A DNA stretch of 64,000 nt from Oceanibaculum nanhaiense (lineage in GTDB: Bacteria > Pseudomonadota > Alphaproteobacteria > Oceanibaculales > Oceanibaculaceae). The position numbers and the translations under genes are program-made. Of the stretch, positions 7,853 to 17,081 are shown one piece after another (the first letter of the stretch is position 1; each line of letters starts with the position of its first letter). Where the stretch lies: assembly GCF_002148795.1 (NCBI RefSeq), contig NZ_MPOB01000001.1, forward strand, positions 434,001 to 498,000. Reading direction: 5' to 3'. The notes beneath the pieces were generated by a model. That model searched no databases and had not been told where the DNA came from. It was given only the letters and a program-made list of their open reading frames with translations.

Positions 7853-8488
7853 ATGTCCGCGCGCCGCCGTATCTTCCATCGACCCGGGCCGCCGCCGCGG
7901 CGCTGGCGGCTGGTGCTGCCGGCGCTGGCGCTGTTTCTTGCCGTCTGGGTTGGCGGGTTCTTCAACTACGCCGCCAGCATCCCGCGCAGCGTCGAGGATG
8001 GCGAGCAGCGGACCGACGCCATCGTCGTGCTGACCGGCGGCAGCCTGCGGCTGGAGGTCGGCCTGCGCCTGCTGCAGGCCGGGCTGGCGGACCGGCTGCT
8101 GGTGTCCGGCGTCAATCCGGGGGTGACGCGCGAGGCGCTGCTGCGCCTGATGCCGGAATGGACCGAAGCGCTGAATGCCCATATCGATATCGACTATGCG
8201 GCTAACAATACGGTGGGGAACGCGGCGGAAACGGCGGTGTGGCTGCAGGGGCGCGGGTATCGCTCGCTGCGGCTGGTGACGGCGAACTATCATCAGCGCC
8301 GCAGCCTGCTGGAGTTCCGCGACGCCATGCCGGATATCGACATCGTGCCGCATCCGGTGTTTCCGGAAGATTTCCATCGCGAGGATTGGTGGCGCTGGCC
8401 GGGCAGTGCCATGCTCATCTTCTCGGAATACAACAAGTTCCTGATGGCGCATCTGCGCCTGTCCCTGGCCGCTCTCATCAAAGGGTAG
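7853..8488 (+). CDS. YdcF/SanA-family DUF218 membrane protein
   Basis: A 211-residue protein with one N-terminal membrane helix (LVLPALALFLAVWVGGFF) and a DUF218 domain: DAIVVLTGGSLRLEVGLRLL, DYAANNTVGNAAETAVWL and LVTANYHQRRSLLEF, a variant of the family's T-x2-Y/H-x-R-A/R motif. Relatives (ElyC, SanA, YdcF) act in envelope or peptidoglycan homeostasis, which fits its position between ftsX and a phospholipid acyltransferase. It lies 12 bases after ftsX and 3-9 bases before the next gene, so it is probably in the same operon. The biochemical activity is unknown. Confidence 0.85.
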   Translation: MSARRRIFHRPGPPPRRWRLVLPALALFLAVWVGGFFNYAASIPRSVEDGEQRTDAIVVLTGGSLRLEVGLRLLQAGLADRLLVSGVNPGVTREALLRLMPEWTEALNAHIDIDYAANNTVGNAAETAVWLQGRGYRSLRLVTANYHQRRSLLEFRDAMPDIDIVPHPVFPEDFHREDWWRWPGSAMLIFSEYNKFLMAHLRLSLAALIKG

Positions 8489-8497
8489 GCGTTGGCA

Positions 8498-9223
8498 ATG
8501 AGTGCGCTGCGTTCGCTGCTGTTCAACATCGCGTTCTTCGGCTGGACCGCACTGCTGTGCATCGGCGGTATTCCGCTGCTGGCCGCGTCCGCGGGCTGGA
8601 TCGTCGCCGGGCAGCGGCTCTGGGCCTGGGGCGTGATCGGGCTGCTGCGGCTGCTGATCGGCACGGATTACCAGGTCAGCGGGCGGGAGAACCTGCCGGA
8701 AGGGCCATTTGTTATCGCCGCCAAGCACCAGTCGGCCTGGGAAACCATCATCTTCTTCCTGCTGATTGACCGTCCCGCCTATGTGCTGAAGAAGGAATTG
8801 CTGGCGATCCCGCTCTATGGCTGGTATGCGCGCCGCGGCGGCCATATCGCGGTCGATCGCAAGGCCGGCGCCAAGGCGCTGCGGTTGCTGCTGGAGGATT
8901 CCCGGCGCGCCATCGCGGACGGCATGGTGCCGGTGATCTTCCCGCAGGGCACACGCACCGCGCCCGGCACGCACCTGCCCTATCAGCCGGGCATCGCGGC
9001 GCTGTACCGGGGGCTGGACCTGCCGGTGGTGCCGGTGGCGTTGAATTCCGGCCTGTTCTGGGGGCGTCGCGCCTTTCGCAAGCGGCCCGGCACCATCAAG
9101 CTGGAATTCCTGCCGGCGATCCCGCCGGGGATGGACAGGGCCGGCTTCATGGCCGGTCTCGAGACCGCCATCGAACAGGCGACCGACCGGCTGGTGGCGG
9201 AAGGCTTATCCCCGGAAGCTTGA
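8498..9223 (+). CDS. lysophospholipid acyltransferase (PlsC-like 1-acylglycerol-3-phosphate acyltransferase)
   Basis: A 241-residue membrane-associated acyltransferase. The acceptor/catalytic motif is Hx4E-type but reads KHQSAWETI (His and Glu four apart from Gln-Ser-Ala-Trp), where PlsC proteins usually have H-x4-D; HxxxxE occurs in known subfamilies. Later motifs are VIFPQGTRTAPG and PVVPVALNSGLFWG. Two hydrophobic helices occupy the first 55 residues. The ATG at 8498 is favoured over TTG at 8492. It is the last gene of the run that starts at ftsE. It likely acts on lysophosphatidic acid, but substrate preference cannot be read from sequence. Confidence 0.88.
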   Translation: MSALRSLLFNIAFFGWTALLCIGGIPLLAASAGWIVAGQRLWAWGVIGLLRLLIGTDYQVSGRENLPEGPFVIAAKHQSAWETIIFFLLIDRPAYVLKKELLAIPLYGWYARRGGHIAVDRKAGAKALRLLLEDSRRAIADGMVPVIFPQGTRTAPGTHLPYQPGIAALYRGLDLPVVPVALNSGLFWGRRAFRKRPGTIKLEFLPAIPPGMDRAGFMAGLETAIEQATDRLVAEGLSPEA

Positions 9224-9299
9224 GAATTATCCTTGTGAATTTCGGGGATAAGGCCGATCTGCAAGCGATACAAGGTGCTTGGCAGGCCCGGTCCGGTGG

Positions 9300-9314
9300 A
9301 AACATAACGGGAAC
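9300..9314. promoter_or_regulatory. possible LexA-like operator upstream of nrdJ
   Basis: AAAC (9300-9303), 7 bases, GAAC (9311-9314): one base off the GAAC-N7-GAAC direct repeat (GTTC-N7-GTTC on the other strand) recognised by alphaproteobacterial LexA. It sits 8 bases upstream of a candidate -35 element. One mismatch in a short motif makes this weak. Confidence 0.3.
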
Positions 9315-9321
9315 ATATTTG

Positions 9322-9349
9322 TTGTCCGCCGCTGCCAGACTGGTAAACT
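9322..9349 (+). promoter_or_regulatory. candidate sigma-70 promoter of nrdJ
   Basis: TTGTCC (9322-9327), a 16-base spacer, and TAAACT (9344-9349), 32 bases before the preferred nrdJ start. An AACA-TATT-TGTT dyad (9312-9323) overlaps its upstream edge. No cobalamin-riboswitch core is visible in this leader, although the enzyme needs adenosylcobalamin. Confidence 0.4.
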
Positions 9350-9380
9350 GTCAGGCTTCTCGATGGCGTTGGAGCGTTTC

Positions 9381-11690
9381 ATGGCGGGCATCGCGGCGAT
9401 CTCGCAGCAGATCTGGGACATGAAATACCGGTTGAAGCGGGCCGATGGCGCGCCGCTCGACCGCACATTGGAGGATAGCTGGCGGCGTGTCGCCAGCGCG
9501 CTGGCCGCGCCCGAGCGTGACCAGGCGCTGTGGGAGGGCCGCTTCTACGAGGCGCTGGAGGATTTCAAATTCCTGCCCGCCGGGCGCATCCTGGCCGGCG
9601 CCGGTACCGAGCGCAGCGTCACACTGTTCAACTGTTTCGTCATGGGCACGGTCCCGGACGATATGGCGGGCATCTTCGAGCATCTGAAGGAAGCCGCGCT
9701 GACCATGCAGCAGGGCGGCGGCATCGGCTATGATTTCTCGACGCTGCGGCCCAAGGGTGCTGCGGTGAAGGGCGTCGGCGCGGATGCGTCGGGCCCGCTG
9801 CCCTTCATGGATGTGTGGGACGCGATGTGCCGCACCATCATGAGTGCCGGCCACCGGCGCGGCGCGATGATGGCGACCATGCGCTGCGACCATCCCGACA
9901 TCGAGAATTTTATCGCCGCCAAGCAGGAGGCGGGACGCCTGCGCATGTTCAACCTGTCGGTGCTGGTCACCGATGCGTTCATGCAGGCCGTAAAGGAGGA
10001 TTCCTCCTGGGATCTGGTGTTCGGTGGCACGGTCTATCGCACCGTTGAGGCGCGCGCGCTGTGGGACAGCATCATGCGCGCGACCTATGCCTATGCCGAG
10101 CCGGGCGTGATCTTCATCGACCGCGTGAACAACCGCAACAATCTGCACTATTGCGAGACCATCGCCGCCACCAACCCGTGCGGCGAGCAGCCGCTGCCGC
10201 CCTATGGCGCCTGCCTGCTGGGCTCGATCAATCTAGCGAAGCTGGTGGACCGGCCATTCGAATCCGATGCCGCCATCGATATGGGCCGGCTGGAAGCGCT
10301 GGTCGCGACATCCGTGCGCATGATGGACAATGTGACCGACGTGTCGCGCTTCCCGCTGCCGCAGCAGCAGCAGGAGGCGCTGGCGAAGCGGCGCATCGGC
10401 CTCGGCGTCACCGGCCTTGCCGACGCGCTGATCTTCTGCGGCGCGCGCTATGGCAGCGCCGATGCGGTGGCGCTGACCGATAAATGGATGGCGGCGATCC
10501 GCCGCGCGGCCTATCTCGCCTCGGTCGAGCTGGCGAAGGAGAAGGGCGCCTTCCCGCTGTTCGATCGCGAGAAATACCTGGCCGGAGAGACCATCGGCGA
10601 ACTGGATGCGGATGTGCAGGAAGCGATTGCCGCGCATGGCATCCGCAATTCCCTGCTGACCTCGATCGCGCCGACCGGCACGATTTCCATCCTGGCCGAT
10701 AATGTGTCGTCCGGGCTGGAGCCGGTGTTCAGCTTCGAATATACCCGCACCGTGCTGATGCCCGATGGCAGCCGCAAGGAAGAGGCGGTGACCGATTACG
10801 CGCTGCGCCTCTACCGCCGGCTGAAGGGGGAGAATGCGCGGTTGCCCGACGCCTTTGTCGATGCCCAGCGGCTGTCGCCCAGCGACCATGTGGTGATGCA
10901 GGCGGCGGTGCAGAAATACATCGACAGTTCGATCTCCAAGACCATCAACATCCCGGTCGATCTGCCGTTCGAGCAGTTCAAGAATGTCTACCAGATGGCC
11001 TATGACATGGGCTGCAAGGGCTGCACCACCTACCGGCCGAACGAGATCACCGGGGCGGTGCTGCAGGTGAAGCCGGACAATGTGGAGGGCACGCAGCAGC
11101 CGGAGCTGGCGCTGGACAAGCCGGAGGCAAGGCCGGCCGACCAGTTCGAGGCCGGCGCCGTCATCTATATGACGCAGCCGCTGAACCGGCCGGAGGAATT
11201 GCCGGGCAAGACCTACAAGATCAACTGGCCGGAAAGCGAGCACGCGCTCTACATCACCGTGAATGATGTGATCCAGGATGGCCGCCGCCGGCCCTTCGAG
11301 ATATTCATCAACTCCAAGAACATGGAGCATTTCGCCTGGACCGTGGCGCTGACCCGGATGATCAGCGCGGTGTTCCGGCGCGGCGGCGACGTGTCCTTCC
11401 TGGTCGAGGAGCTGAAGGCCGTATTCGACCCGCGCGGCGGGCAGTGGATGGGCGGGCGCTACGTGCCCTCGCTGCTGGCCGCCATCGGCGATGTGATCGA
11501 GCGCCACCTGATCGATATCGGCTTCATCCCGCAGCCGGAGGAGAAGCGCCAGGGCCACCTCGCCGAACGCAAGGTGGTGGGCATCGCCGACCAGCGCCTG
11601 CGGCAATGCCCGAAATGCGCCCAGCCCAGCCTAATCCGGCAGGAGGGCTGCGATACCTGCACCTCCTGCGGCTATTCAAAGTGCGGGTGA
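9381..11690 (+). CDS. nrdJ: adenosylcobalamin-dependent (class II) ribonucleotide reductase
   Basis: Converts ribonucleotides to deoxyribonucleotides using adenosylcobalamin, independent of oxygen. About 769 residues. The sequence shows the RNR barrel with active-site Cys in RSVTLFNCFVMG, the finger-loop motif TNPCGEQPLPPYGACLLGSIN with catalytic Cys and Glu, and SIAPTGTISIL near residue 435. The C-terminus has a TSCPD-type domain (FEIFINSKN to about 690) and a Cys-rich tail, CPKCAQPSLIRQEGCDTC then CGYSKCG, which probably supplies the re-reducing thiols and/or a zinc site. The start at 9381 has GGAG six bases upstream; ATG 9363 is an alternative with a poorer site. No nrdAB or nrdR is seen in this window. 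Confidence 0.95.
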   Translation: MAGIAAISQQIWDMKYRLKRADGAPLDRTLEDSWRRVASALAAPERDQALWEGRFYEALEDFKFLPAGRILAGAGTERSVTLFNCFVMGTVPDDMAGIFEHLKEAALTMQQGGGIGYDFSTLRPKGAAVKGVGADASGPLPFMDVWDAMCRTIMSAGHRRGAMMATMRCDHPDIENFIAAKQEAGRLRMFNLSVLVTDAFMQAVKEDSSWDLVFGGTVYRTVEARALWDSIMRATYAYAEPGVIFIDRVNNRNNLHYCETIAATNPCGEQPLPPYGACLLGSINLAKLVDRPFESDAAIDMGRLEALVATSVRMMDNVTDVSRFPLPQQQQEALAKRRIGLGVTGLADALIFCGARYGSADAVALTDKWMAAIRRAAYLASVELAKEKGAFPLFDREKYLAGETIGELDADVQEAIAAHGIRNSLLTSIAPTGTISILADNVSSGLEPVFSFEYTRTVLMPDGSRKEEAVTDYALRLYRRLKGENARLPDAFVDAQRLSPSDHVVMQAAVQKYIDSSISKTINIPVDLPFEQFKNVYQMAYDMGCKGCTTYRPNEITGAVLQVKPDNVEGTQQPELALDKPEARPADQFEAGAVIYMTQPLNRPEELPGKTYKINWPESEHALYITVNDVIQDGRRRPFEIFINSKNMEHFAWTVALTRMISAVFRRGGDVSFLVEELKAVFDPRGGQWMGGRYVPSLLAAIGDVIERHLIDIGFIPQPEEKRQGHLAERKVVGIADQRLRQCPKCAQPSLIRQEGCDTCTSCGYSKCG

Positions 11691-11704
11691 AATAGTAGGC
11701 ACGC

Positions 11705-11735
11705 AAAAAGGGCGGCCTGCGGGCCGCCCTTTTTT
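11705..11735. terminator. bidirectional Rho-independent terminator between nrdJ and leuB
   Basis: AAAAA (11705-11709), stem GGGCGGCC (11710-11717) with GGCCGCCC (11722-11729), then TTTTTT (11730-11735). The flanking A and T tracts allow it to work for both convergent genes. Confidence 0.9.
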
Positions 11736-11752
11736 AACATATGCTCTGAAGA

Positions 11753-12868
11753 TCAGGCCGACAGCTTGTCCAGCTCGCGCAGCAGCGTATCGCCCATCAC
11801 CGTGGTCGAGACCTTGGCGGTGCCCGGCACATAGATGTCGGCGGTACGGAAGCCGGCGTCGAGCACGTTGTTGATGGCCTTCTCGATCATGTCGGCATCC
11901 TCGCCCATGTCGAAGGAATAGCGCAGCAGCATGGCGAAGCTCAGCAGCTCGGCCAGCGGGTTCGCCATGTCCTGCCCGGCGATGTCCGGGGCGGAACCGT
12001 GCACCGGCTCATACAGCGCCATGCGGCGGCCGGTGGTCGGGTCCTCAAGGCCGAGCGAGGCCGAGGGCAGCATGCCGAGCGAGCCGGTCAGCATCGCCGC
12101 GCAGTCGGACAGGATGTCGCCGAACAGATTGTCGGTGACGATCACGTCGAACTGCTTCGGGTTGCGCACCAGCTGCATCGCGCAATTATCGGCGTACATG
12201 TGGTGCAGCTCGATGCCCTTGCCTTCGGTCTCATGCAGCTTGGTCACCGTCTCGCGCCACAGCACGCCGGTATGCATGACATTGGCCTTTTCGACCGAAT
12301 GCACCTTGCCGCCGCGCTTGCGCGCGAGGTCGAAGCCGACGCGGGCCACGCGCTCGATCTCCGGCGTCGTATAGACCTGGGTATCGACCGCCTTCTTGGT
12401 GCCGTCCGGCAGGGTCTCGATGCCGCGCGGCTCGCCGAAATACACACCGCCGGTCAGCTCGCGCAGGATCAGGATGTCCAGCCCCTCGACCAGTTCACGC
12501 TTCAGCGACGAGGCGTCGGCCAGCGCCGGGAACACGATGGCCGGGCGCAGATTGGCGAACAGGTCCATTTCCTTGCGCAGGCGCAGCAGGCCGCGCTCCG
12601 GCTTCTTCTCGAACGGCAGATCGTCCCATTTCGGGCCGCCGACGGAGCCGAACAGCACGGCGTCAACCGCCAACGCGTCGGTCATGGTCTCGTCGGTCAG
12701 CGGGGTGCCGTGCGCGTCCAGCGCCGCACCGCCCACCAAGCCTTCCTGAATGTCGAAGGAGACGTGACGGCGCTTGTCCATCCAGTCCACCACGCGGCGG
12801 ACCTGGCGCATCACCTCCGGCCCGATACCGTCACCCGGCAGGACCAGCAGTTTCTTGTTCGATGCCAT
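11753..12868 (-). CDS. leuB: 3-isopropylmalate dehydrogenase
   Basis: Third step of leucine biosynthesis: NAD-dependent oxidative decarboxylation of 3-isopropylmalate. 371 residues, the usual length. Marks: [12 protein letters not shown] at the N-terminus, [14 protein letters not shown], the metal-binding [20 protein letters not shown], and [20 protein letters not shown], a segment specific to IPMDH and related dehydrogenases. It is the last gene of leuC-leuD-leuB, 26 bases after leuD. Confidence 0.96.
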   Translation of the reverse strand: MASNKKLLVLPGDGIGPEVMRQVRRVVDWMDKRRHVSFDIQEGLVGGAALDAHGTPLTDETMTDALAVDAVLFGSVGGPKWDDLPFEKKPERGLLRLRKEMDLFANLRPAIVFPALADASSLKRELVEGLDILILRELTGGVYFGEPRGIETLPDGTKKAVDTQVYTTPEIERVARVGFDLARKRGGKVHSVEKANVMHTGVLWRETVTKLHETEGKGIELHHMYADNCAMQLVRNPKQFDVIVTDNLFGDILSDCAAMLTGSLGMLPSASLGLEDPTTGRRMALYEPVHGSAPDIAGQDMANPLAELLSFAMLLRYSFDMGEDADMIEKAINNVLDAGFRTADIYVPGTAKVSTTVMGDTLLRELDKLSA

Positions 12869-12894
12869 TCTATTTTTCCGTTCTTTGGGAGCGA

Positions 12895-13506
12895 TCAGGC
12901 GGCGATCCAGGGCTGGGAGAGGGCGAGCTTCTCCTCATAGCCGGCGATCTTCTGGTCCTTCTGCAGGGTCAGGCCGATATCGTCGAGCCCGTTCAGCAGG
13001 CAGTGCTTGCGGAAGGCATCCACCTCGAAGGCGATCTTCTCGCCGTTCGGGCGGGTGATCTCCTGCTTTTCCAGATCGACGGTGATGCGGGCATTGCCGC
13101 CCAGCTTCGCGTCCTCGGTCAGCTGGTCGACGATCTCCTGCGGAAGCCGGATCGGCAGGATGCCGTTCTTGAAGCAGTTATTGAAGAAGATGTCGGCGAA
13201 GCTGGGGGCGATGACGGCGCGGATGCCGAAATCCAGCAGCGCCCAGGGGGCGTGCTCGCGGCTTGAGCCGCAGCCGAAATTGTCGCCCGCCACCAGGATC
13301 TCGGCCTTGGTGTAGGGCTCCCGGTTCAGCACGAAATCCGGGTTCTCCTTGCCGTTGCTGTCGCGCCGCATCTCGTCGAAGAGAAACTGGCCGAGGCCGG
13401 TGCGCTTGATCGTCTTCAGAAACTGCTTCGGGATGATCATGTCGGTGTCGATATTGACCATCGGCAACGGTGCTGCGATCCCGGTCAGGGTGGTGAATTT
13501 ATCCAT
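12895..13506 (-). CDS. leuD: 3-isopropylmalate dehydratase small subunit
   Basis: Small subunit of isopropylmalate isomerase, which with LeuC converts 2- to 3-isopropylmalate. 203 residues. It has the aconitase swivel domain signature [18 protein letters not shown] and the substrate loop [20 protein letters not shown]. It lies 23 bases after leuC. Confidence 0.96.
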   Translation of the reverse strand: MDKFTTLTGIAAPLPMVNIDTDMIIPKQFLKTIKRTGLGQFLFDEMRRDSNGKENPDFVLNREPYTKAEILVAGDNFGCGSSREHAPWALLDFGIRAVIAPSFADIFFNNCFKNGILPIRLPQEIVDQLTEDAKLGGNARITVDLEKQEITRPNGEKIAFEVDAFRKHCLLNGLDDIGLTLQKDQKIAGYEEKLALSQPWIAA

Positions 13507-13529
13507 CTCTTTTCCTCCCGCTGGTCCGG

Positions 13530-14951
13530 TCAGCCCATCAGCTCGCGCACATCGGCGATATGGCCGGCAATCGCTGCCGCTGCCGCCATCGCCGGGCTCA
13601 TCAGATGCGTGCGCCCGCCGCGGCCCTGGCGGCCCTCGAAATTACGGTTCGAGGTGGAGGCGCAACGCTCGCCCGGGGCCAGCTTGTCGGCGTTCATGGC
13701 AAGGCACATGGAGCAGCCCGGCTCGCGCCAGTCGAAGCCTGCCTCGCGCAGCACGACGTCCAGCCCTTCGGCCTCGGCCTGCTCCTTCACCAGACCGGAG
13801 CCGGGGACCACCATGGCGCGCACATTGGCGGCGACCTTGCGGCCCTTGGCGACCTCGGCGGCGGCCCGGATGTCCTCAATGCGGCCATTGGTGCAGGAGC
13901 CGATGAAGACCGTGTCGATCTTCACGTCGGTCAGCCGCATGCCCGGCTTCAGGTCCATGTAGGACAGCGAGCGCAGCATCGCCTCGCGCTTGCCGGGATT
14001 CGGCGCCTTGTCCGGATCGGGCACGACGCCGGTCACCGGGGCGATATCCTCAGGGCTGGTGCCCCAGGTGATCGTCGGCACCAGATCGCCGGCGTTGATG
14101 ACGATTTCCTTGTCGTAGACAGCACCCTCATCGGACGGCAGCGTCTTCCAGTAGGCGACGGCCTGTTCCCAGGCAGCACCCTTGGGCGCCAGCGGACGGC
14201 CCTTGAGGTAGTCGAAAGTAATCTCGTCCGGCGCGATCAGGCCGGCGCGCGCGCCGCCTTCGATCGACATGTTGCAGATCGTCATGCGCGCTTCCATGGA
14301 CAGGTTGCGGATCGCCTCGCCCGCATATTCGATCACATGGCCGGTACCGCCGGCGGTGCCGATGCGGCCGATGATCGCCAGGACCAGATCCTTGGAAGTG
14401 ACGCCGAACGGCAGGTCGCCCTCGACCCGGACCAGCATGTTCTTGGCCGGCGCCTGCACCAGTGTCTGGGTCGCCAGCACATGCTCGACCTCGGAGGTGC
14501 CGATGCCGAAGGCCAGCGCGCCGAAGGCGCCGTGCGTCGCGGTGTGGCTGTCGCCGCACACGATGGTCGTGCCCGGCAGGGTGAAGCCCTGTTCCGGGCC
14601 GATGATGTGCACGATGCCCTGTCGCAGATCATCCATCGCGTAATAGGGAACGCCGAATTCCTTCACATTGGATTCCAGCGTTTCGACCTGGATGCGGCTT
14701 TCCGCGTCGGCTATGCCCTTGGAACGGTCCGAGGTCGGCACGTTATGGTCGGCGACGGCGAGGGTCTGGTTCGGCCGGCGCACCGTGCGCCCGGTCGTGC
14801 GCAGCCCCTCGAAGGCCTGCGGGCTGGTCACCTCATGGACGAGGTGGCGGTCGATATAGATCAGGCAGGTACCGTCCTCCTGGACGTCCACCAGGTGGTT
14901 TTGCCAGATCTTGTCGAAAAGGGTACGGGGCTTGGAAGTGGCTGCAGTCAC
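13530..14951 (-). CDS. leuC: 3-isopropylmalate dehydratase large subunit
   Basis: Iron-sulfur subunit of isopropylmalate isomerase. The [4Fe-4S] ligands are visible in [18 protein letters not shown] and GCSMCLAMN; other marks are [14 protein letters not shown] and [14 protein letters not shown]-like [17 protein letters not shown]. The preferred start is GTG at 14951 ([16 protein letters not shown]), because GAGGA lies eight bases upstream and the protein then has the normal LeuC N-terminus. An in-frame ATG at 14966 overlaps that ribosome binding site and adds five residues. Upstream are a strong hairpin and the rplS terminator, so the leu genes probably have their own promoter. Confidence 0.95.
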   Translation of the reverse strand: MTAATSKPRTLFDKIWQNHLVDVQEDGTCLIYIDRHLVHEVTSPQAFEGLRTTGRTVRRPNQTLAVADHNVPTSDRSKGIADAESRIQVETLESNVKEFGVPYYAMDDLRQGIVHIIGPEQGFTLPGTTIVCGDSHTATHGAFGALAFGIGTSEVEHVLATQTLVQAPAKNMLVRVEGDLPFGVTSKDLVLAIIGRIGTAGGTGHVIEYAGEAIRNLSMEARMTICNMSIEGGARAGLIAPDEITFDYLKGRPLAPKGAAWEQAVAYWKTLPSDEGAVYDKEIVINAGDLVPTITWGTSPEDIAPVTGVVPDPDKAPNPGKREAMLRSLSYMDLKPGMRLTDVKIDTVFIGSCTNGRIEDIRAAAEVAKGRKVAANVRAMVVPGSGLVKEQAEAEGLDVVLREAGFDWREPGCSMCLAMNADKLAPGERCASTSNRNFEGRQGRGGRTHLMSPAMAAAAAIAGHIADVRELMG

Positions 14952-14990
14952 GAAGGCGGTCCTCATTCCTGGCGGTCGTCAATATTGTCG

Positions 14991-15018
14991 CCGGGTATCC
15001 TGACGATCAGGACCCCGG
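14991..15018 (-). promoter_or_regulatory. strong hairpin in the leuC leader
   Basis: CCGGG (14991-14995) pairs with CCCGG (15014-15018), and TCCTGA (14998-15003) pairs with TCAGGA (15007-15012) around a three-base loop, giving an 11-bp interrupted stem that ends 40 bases before the GTG start. No T-tract follows on the leu strand, so it is not a standard terminator. A 12-codon reading frame with three leucines (complement 15030-15068, MLLGAPAPAGLS) ends 11 bases upstream of it. Confidence 0.4.
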
Positions 15019-15113
15019 CTATTGGCCGCTCAGCTTAGACCCGCCGGTGCGGGCGCACCAAGCAGCATGCATTCTTGTCAGCCATGCGCCGCCGAGGAGT
15101 GGGTGCGGGGCGC

Positions 15114-15142
15114 AAAACGGGCCCGCATGGGCCCGTTTTTTT
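15114..15142 (-). terminator. terminator downstream of rplS
   Basis: CGGGCCC (15118-15124) pairs with GGGCCCG (15129-15135). On the rplS strand the stem is followed by four T residues and preceded by seven A residues. It separates the ribosomal cluster from leuC. Confidence 0.75.
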
Positions 15143-15156
15143 ACTGGCTGTAAGTC

Positions 15157-15570
15157 TTACTCGCCGGCAGGGGCCGCCGCTGCTTCCACGGCCACGGCCT
15201 TGGGCGTACGAACGGTCTGCTTCTCGCGGATGCGGGCTGCCTTACCGGTCAGGCCGCGCAGATAGTACAGCTTGGCCCGGCGGACGTCGCCACGGCGCAC
15301 CACCTCGATCGAGGCCAGGCGCGGCGAATACAGCGGGAATACGCGCTCCACACCCTCGCCGTAGGAAATCTTCCGCACGGTGAAGGAGGAGTTCAGGCCG
15401 GCATTGCTGCGGGCGATGCAGACGCCTTCGAAGGCCTGGATACGCTCGCGCGTGCCCTCGACGACCTTCACATTCACGCGCAGCGTGTCGCCCGGCACGA
15501 ATTCCGGTACCTGGTGATCGGCCGTAACCTTGGCGATCTGCTCCTGCTCGAGCTGTTCGATGATGTTCAT
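15157..15570 (-). CDS. rplS: 50S ribosomal protein L19
   Basis: Large-subunit protein at the 30S interface. 137 residues: the L19 core is seen in [40 protein letters not shown] and [20 protein letters not shown], followed by [16 protein letters not shown] short Ala-rich tail extends beyond the core. It is the last gene of the ffh-rpsP-rimM-trmD-rplS series; the 96-base gap to trmD contains a 17-bp tandem repeat. Confidence 0.96.
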   Translation of the reverse strand: MNIIEQLEQEQIAKVTADHQVPEFVPGDTLRVNVKVVEGTRERIQAFEGVCIARSNAGLNSSFTVRKISYGEGVERVFPLYSPRLASIEVVRRGDVRRAKLYYLRGLTGKAARIREKQTVRTPKAVAVEAAAAPAGE

Positions 15571-15577
15571 TGTCCTA

Positions 15578-15628
15578 ATCCCTAGCTAACCGTAATCCCT
15601 GCCTGACCGTAATCCCTGTCTAACAGGG
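15578..15628 (-). repeat. three 17-bp tandem repeats upstream of rplS
   Basis: Units at 15578-15594, 15595-15611 and 15612-15628. All begin ATCCCT; units 1 and 2 both end ACCGTA and differ at only three positions, while unit 3 is degenerate at its end. The array lies in the trmD-rplS gap, ending 7 bases before the rplS start codon, so it forms most of the L19 translation leader. Confidence 0.8.
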
Positions 15629-15666
15629 CCCTGCGGCAAACCACTCTCCAAGACACCTGACGGCGC

Positions 15667-16389
15667 CTAGTTCCTGTCTTCCTCTCCGGCCGCGACATAG
15701 GCCGACCAGAGGTCGGGCCTGCGTTCGGCCGTAATCCGTTCCGCTTCCGCGCGGCGCCACCGCCGCACCTTTTCGTGATGGCCCGAGGTCAGCACCTCCG
15801 GCACCACGCGCTCGACCCCTTCATGGTCGATCCAGGCCTGCGGCCGCGTATAGTGGGGATATTCCAGCAATCCCCGCTCGAAACTCTCTTCGTCCAGACT
15901 TTCCTCGGACCCCATGGCCCCAGGCAACAGCCGGACACAGGCATCAATCAGCGCCATCGCCGCCGGTTCGCCCCCGGAAAGGACGAAGTCGCCGAGGCTG
16001 ACCTCGACGATCCGGCGCGAGTCGATGACCCGCTGATCCACCCCTTCGTAGCGCCCGCACAACAAGGTCACGCCCGGGCCGTCTGCCAGATCGCGCGCCA
16101 TCGGCTGATCCAGCTTGCGGCCCCGCGGCGAGAGATAGATCACCGGGCCCGGCCGGTCCGCAACCGCACCCAACGCCGCATCCACGACATCGGGCCGCAT
16201 CACCATACCGGCACCGCCGCCGAAAGGGGTGTCATCGACGGAGCGGTGTTTATTACGCGCGAACTCGCGAATGTCCAGCGTTTCCATTAGCCAGACGCCC
16301 TTTTCCAGCGCCTTGCCTGGAAGCGATGCCCCGAGCGGCCCCGGAAACATCTCTGGAAACAGCGTCAGCACGGTAGCCCGCCAGCTCAT
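15667..16389 (-). CDS. trmD: tRNA (guanine-37-N1)-methyltransferase
   Basis: Methylates G37 next to the anticodon of tRNAs reading CNN codons and prevents frameshifting. 240 residues. SPOUT/knot motifs are present: [12 protein letters not shown] at the start, [33 protein letters not shown] and [16 protein letters not shown]. The start codon overlaps the rimM stop (ATGA). Confidence 0.96.
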   Translation of the reverse strand: MSWRATVLTLFPEMFPGPLGASLPGKALEKGVWLMETLDIREFARNKHRSVDDTPFGGGAGMVMRPDVVDAALGAVADRPGPVIYLSPRGRKLDQPMARDLADGPGVTLLCGRYEGVDQRVIDSRRIVEVSLGDFVLSGGEPAAMALIDACVRLLPGAMGSEESLDEESFERGLLEYPHYTRPQAWIDHEGVERVVPEVLTSGHHEKVRRWRRAEAERITAERRPDLWSAYVAAGEEDRN

Positions 16390-17030
16390 TCCGCATCATC
16401 CCGCACCGCGGAGTCCGCAATCTCGTCGCCAGCCGCACCGCTTTCCAGCAGCGCCGCCGGCGGATCGGCGACCAGCCGCCCGCCCGCGATATCGACCACC
16501 GGCACCACGGCCCTGGTGAAGGGCAGGAAGACGCTGCCGCCTTCCTCCCGCGTTACCTCCAGCACGTCGCCGGCGCCGAAATCATGGAGCGCCTTCACCG
16601 TGCCGAGCCGCCCGCCAGCCACCTGATCCACAGCAAGGCCGATCAGGTCGGCATGGTAGAACTCGTCTTCCTCCAGCGCCGGCAGGGCATCGCGGCCGAT
16701 ATAGAGCCGCAATCCCTTCAGCGCCTCGGCGGCGGTGCGGTCGGCAACGCCATCGAGCGTGGCCATCACCACATCGCCCTTCGGCTTGCCGCCCTTGGCC
16801 GTGCCGACGGGGCGCAGCGTCAGGCTGCGTCCCGCTTCGCCATCGCGCCGCTTTCCGAGAAGCGCGCCGTATCCGAAGATCGCGGCAGGCTCGCCGGTGA
16901 AGCTGCGGATTCGGAGCTGGCCACGGATGCCATGGGCACCGACAACGACCCCGAGCAGGACGGATTGTCCTGTCTCGGCATCGCGATCTGTGCCTGCCGG
17001 CGCCGGCTGGCGTTCTGGGTGGCTCGCCAT
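16386..17030 (-). CDS. rimM: ribosome maturation factor RimM
   Basis: Assembles the 30S head around S19. 214 residues: an N-terminal beta-barrel ([20 protein letters not shown]) and a C-terminal PRC-barrel ([14 protein letters not shown] ... [14 protein letters not shown]). About 20 extra residues precede the core, and a Glu/Asp-rich tail follows it. It is coupled to trmD downstream and lies 51 bases after rpsP. Confidence 0.93.
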   Translation of the reverse strand: MASHPERQPAPAGTDRDAETGQSVLLGVVVGAHGIRGQLRIRSFTGEPAAIFGYGALLGKRRDGEAGRSLTLRPVGTAKGGKPKGDVVMATLDGVADRTAAEALKGLRLYIGRDALPALEEDEFYHADLIGLAVDQVAGGRLGTVKALHDFGAGDVLEVTREEGGSVFLPFTRAVVPVVDIAGGRLVADPPAALLESGAAGDEIADSAVRDDAE

Positions 17031-17081
17031 GACCAGGCCGCTCCCGTCCTGAATGTGCGCGTTGCCATCGGCCCGGCGCCT

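Noticed and set aside
9224-9380. A cobalamin riboswitch upstream of nrdJ
   Set aside because: The B12-box core and the surrounding multi-stem architecture are not present; the leader after the candidate promoter is only about 30 bases.
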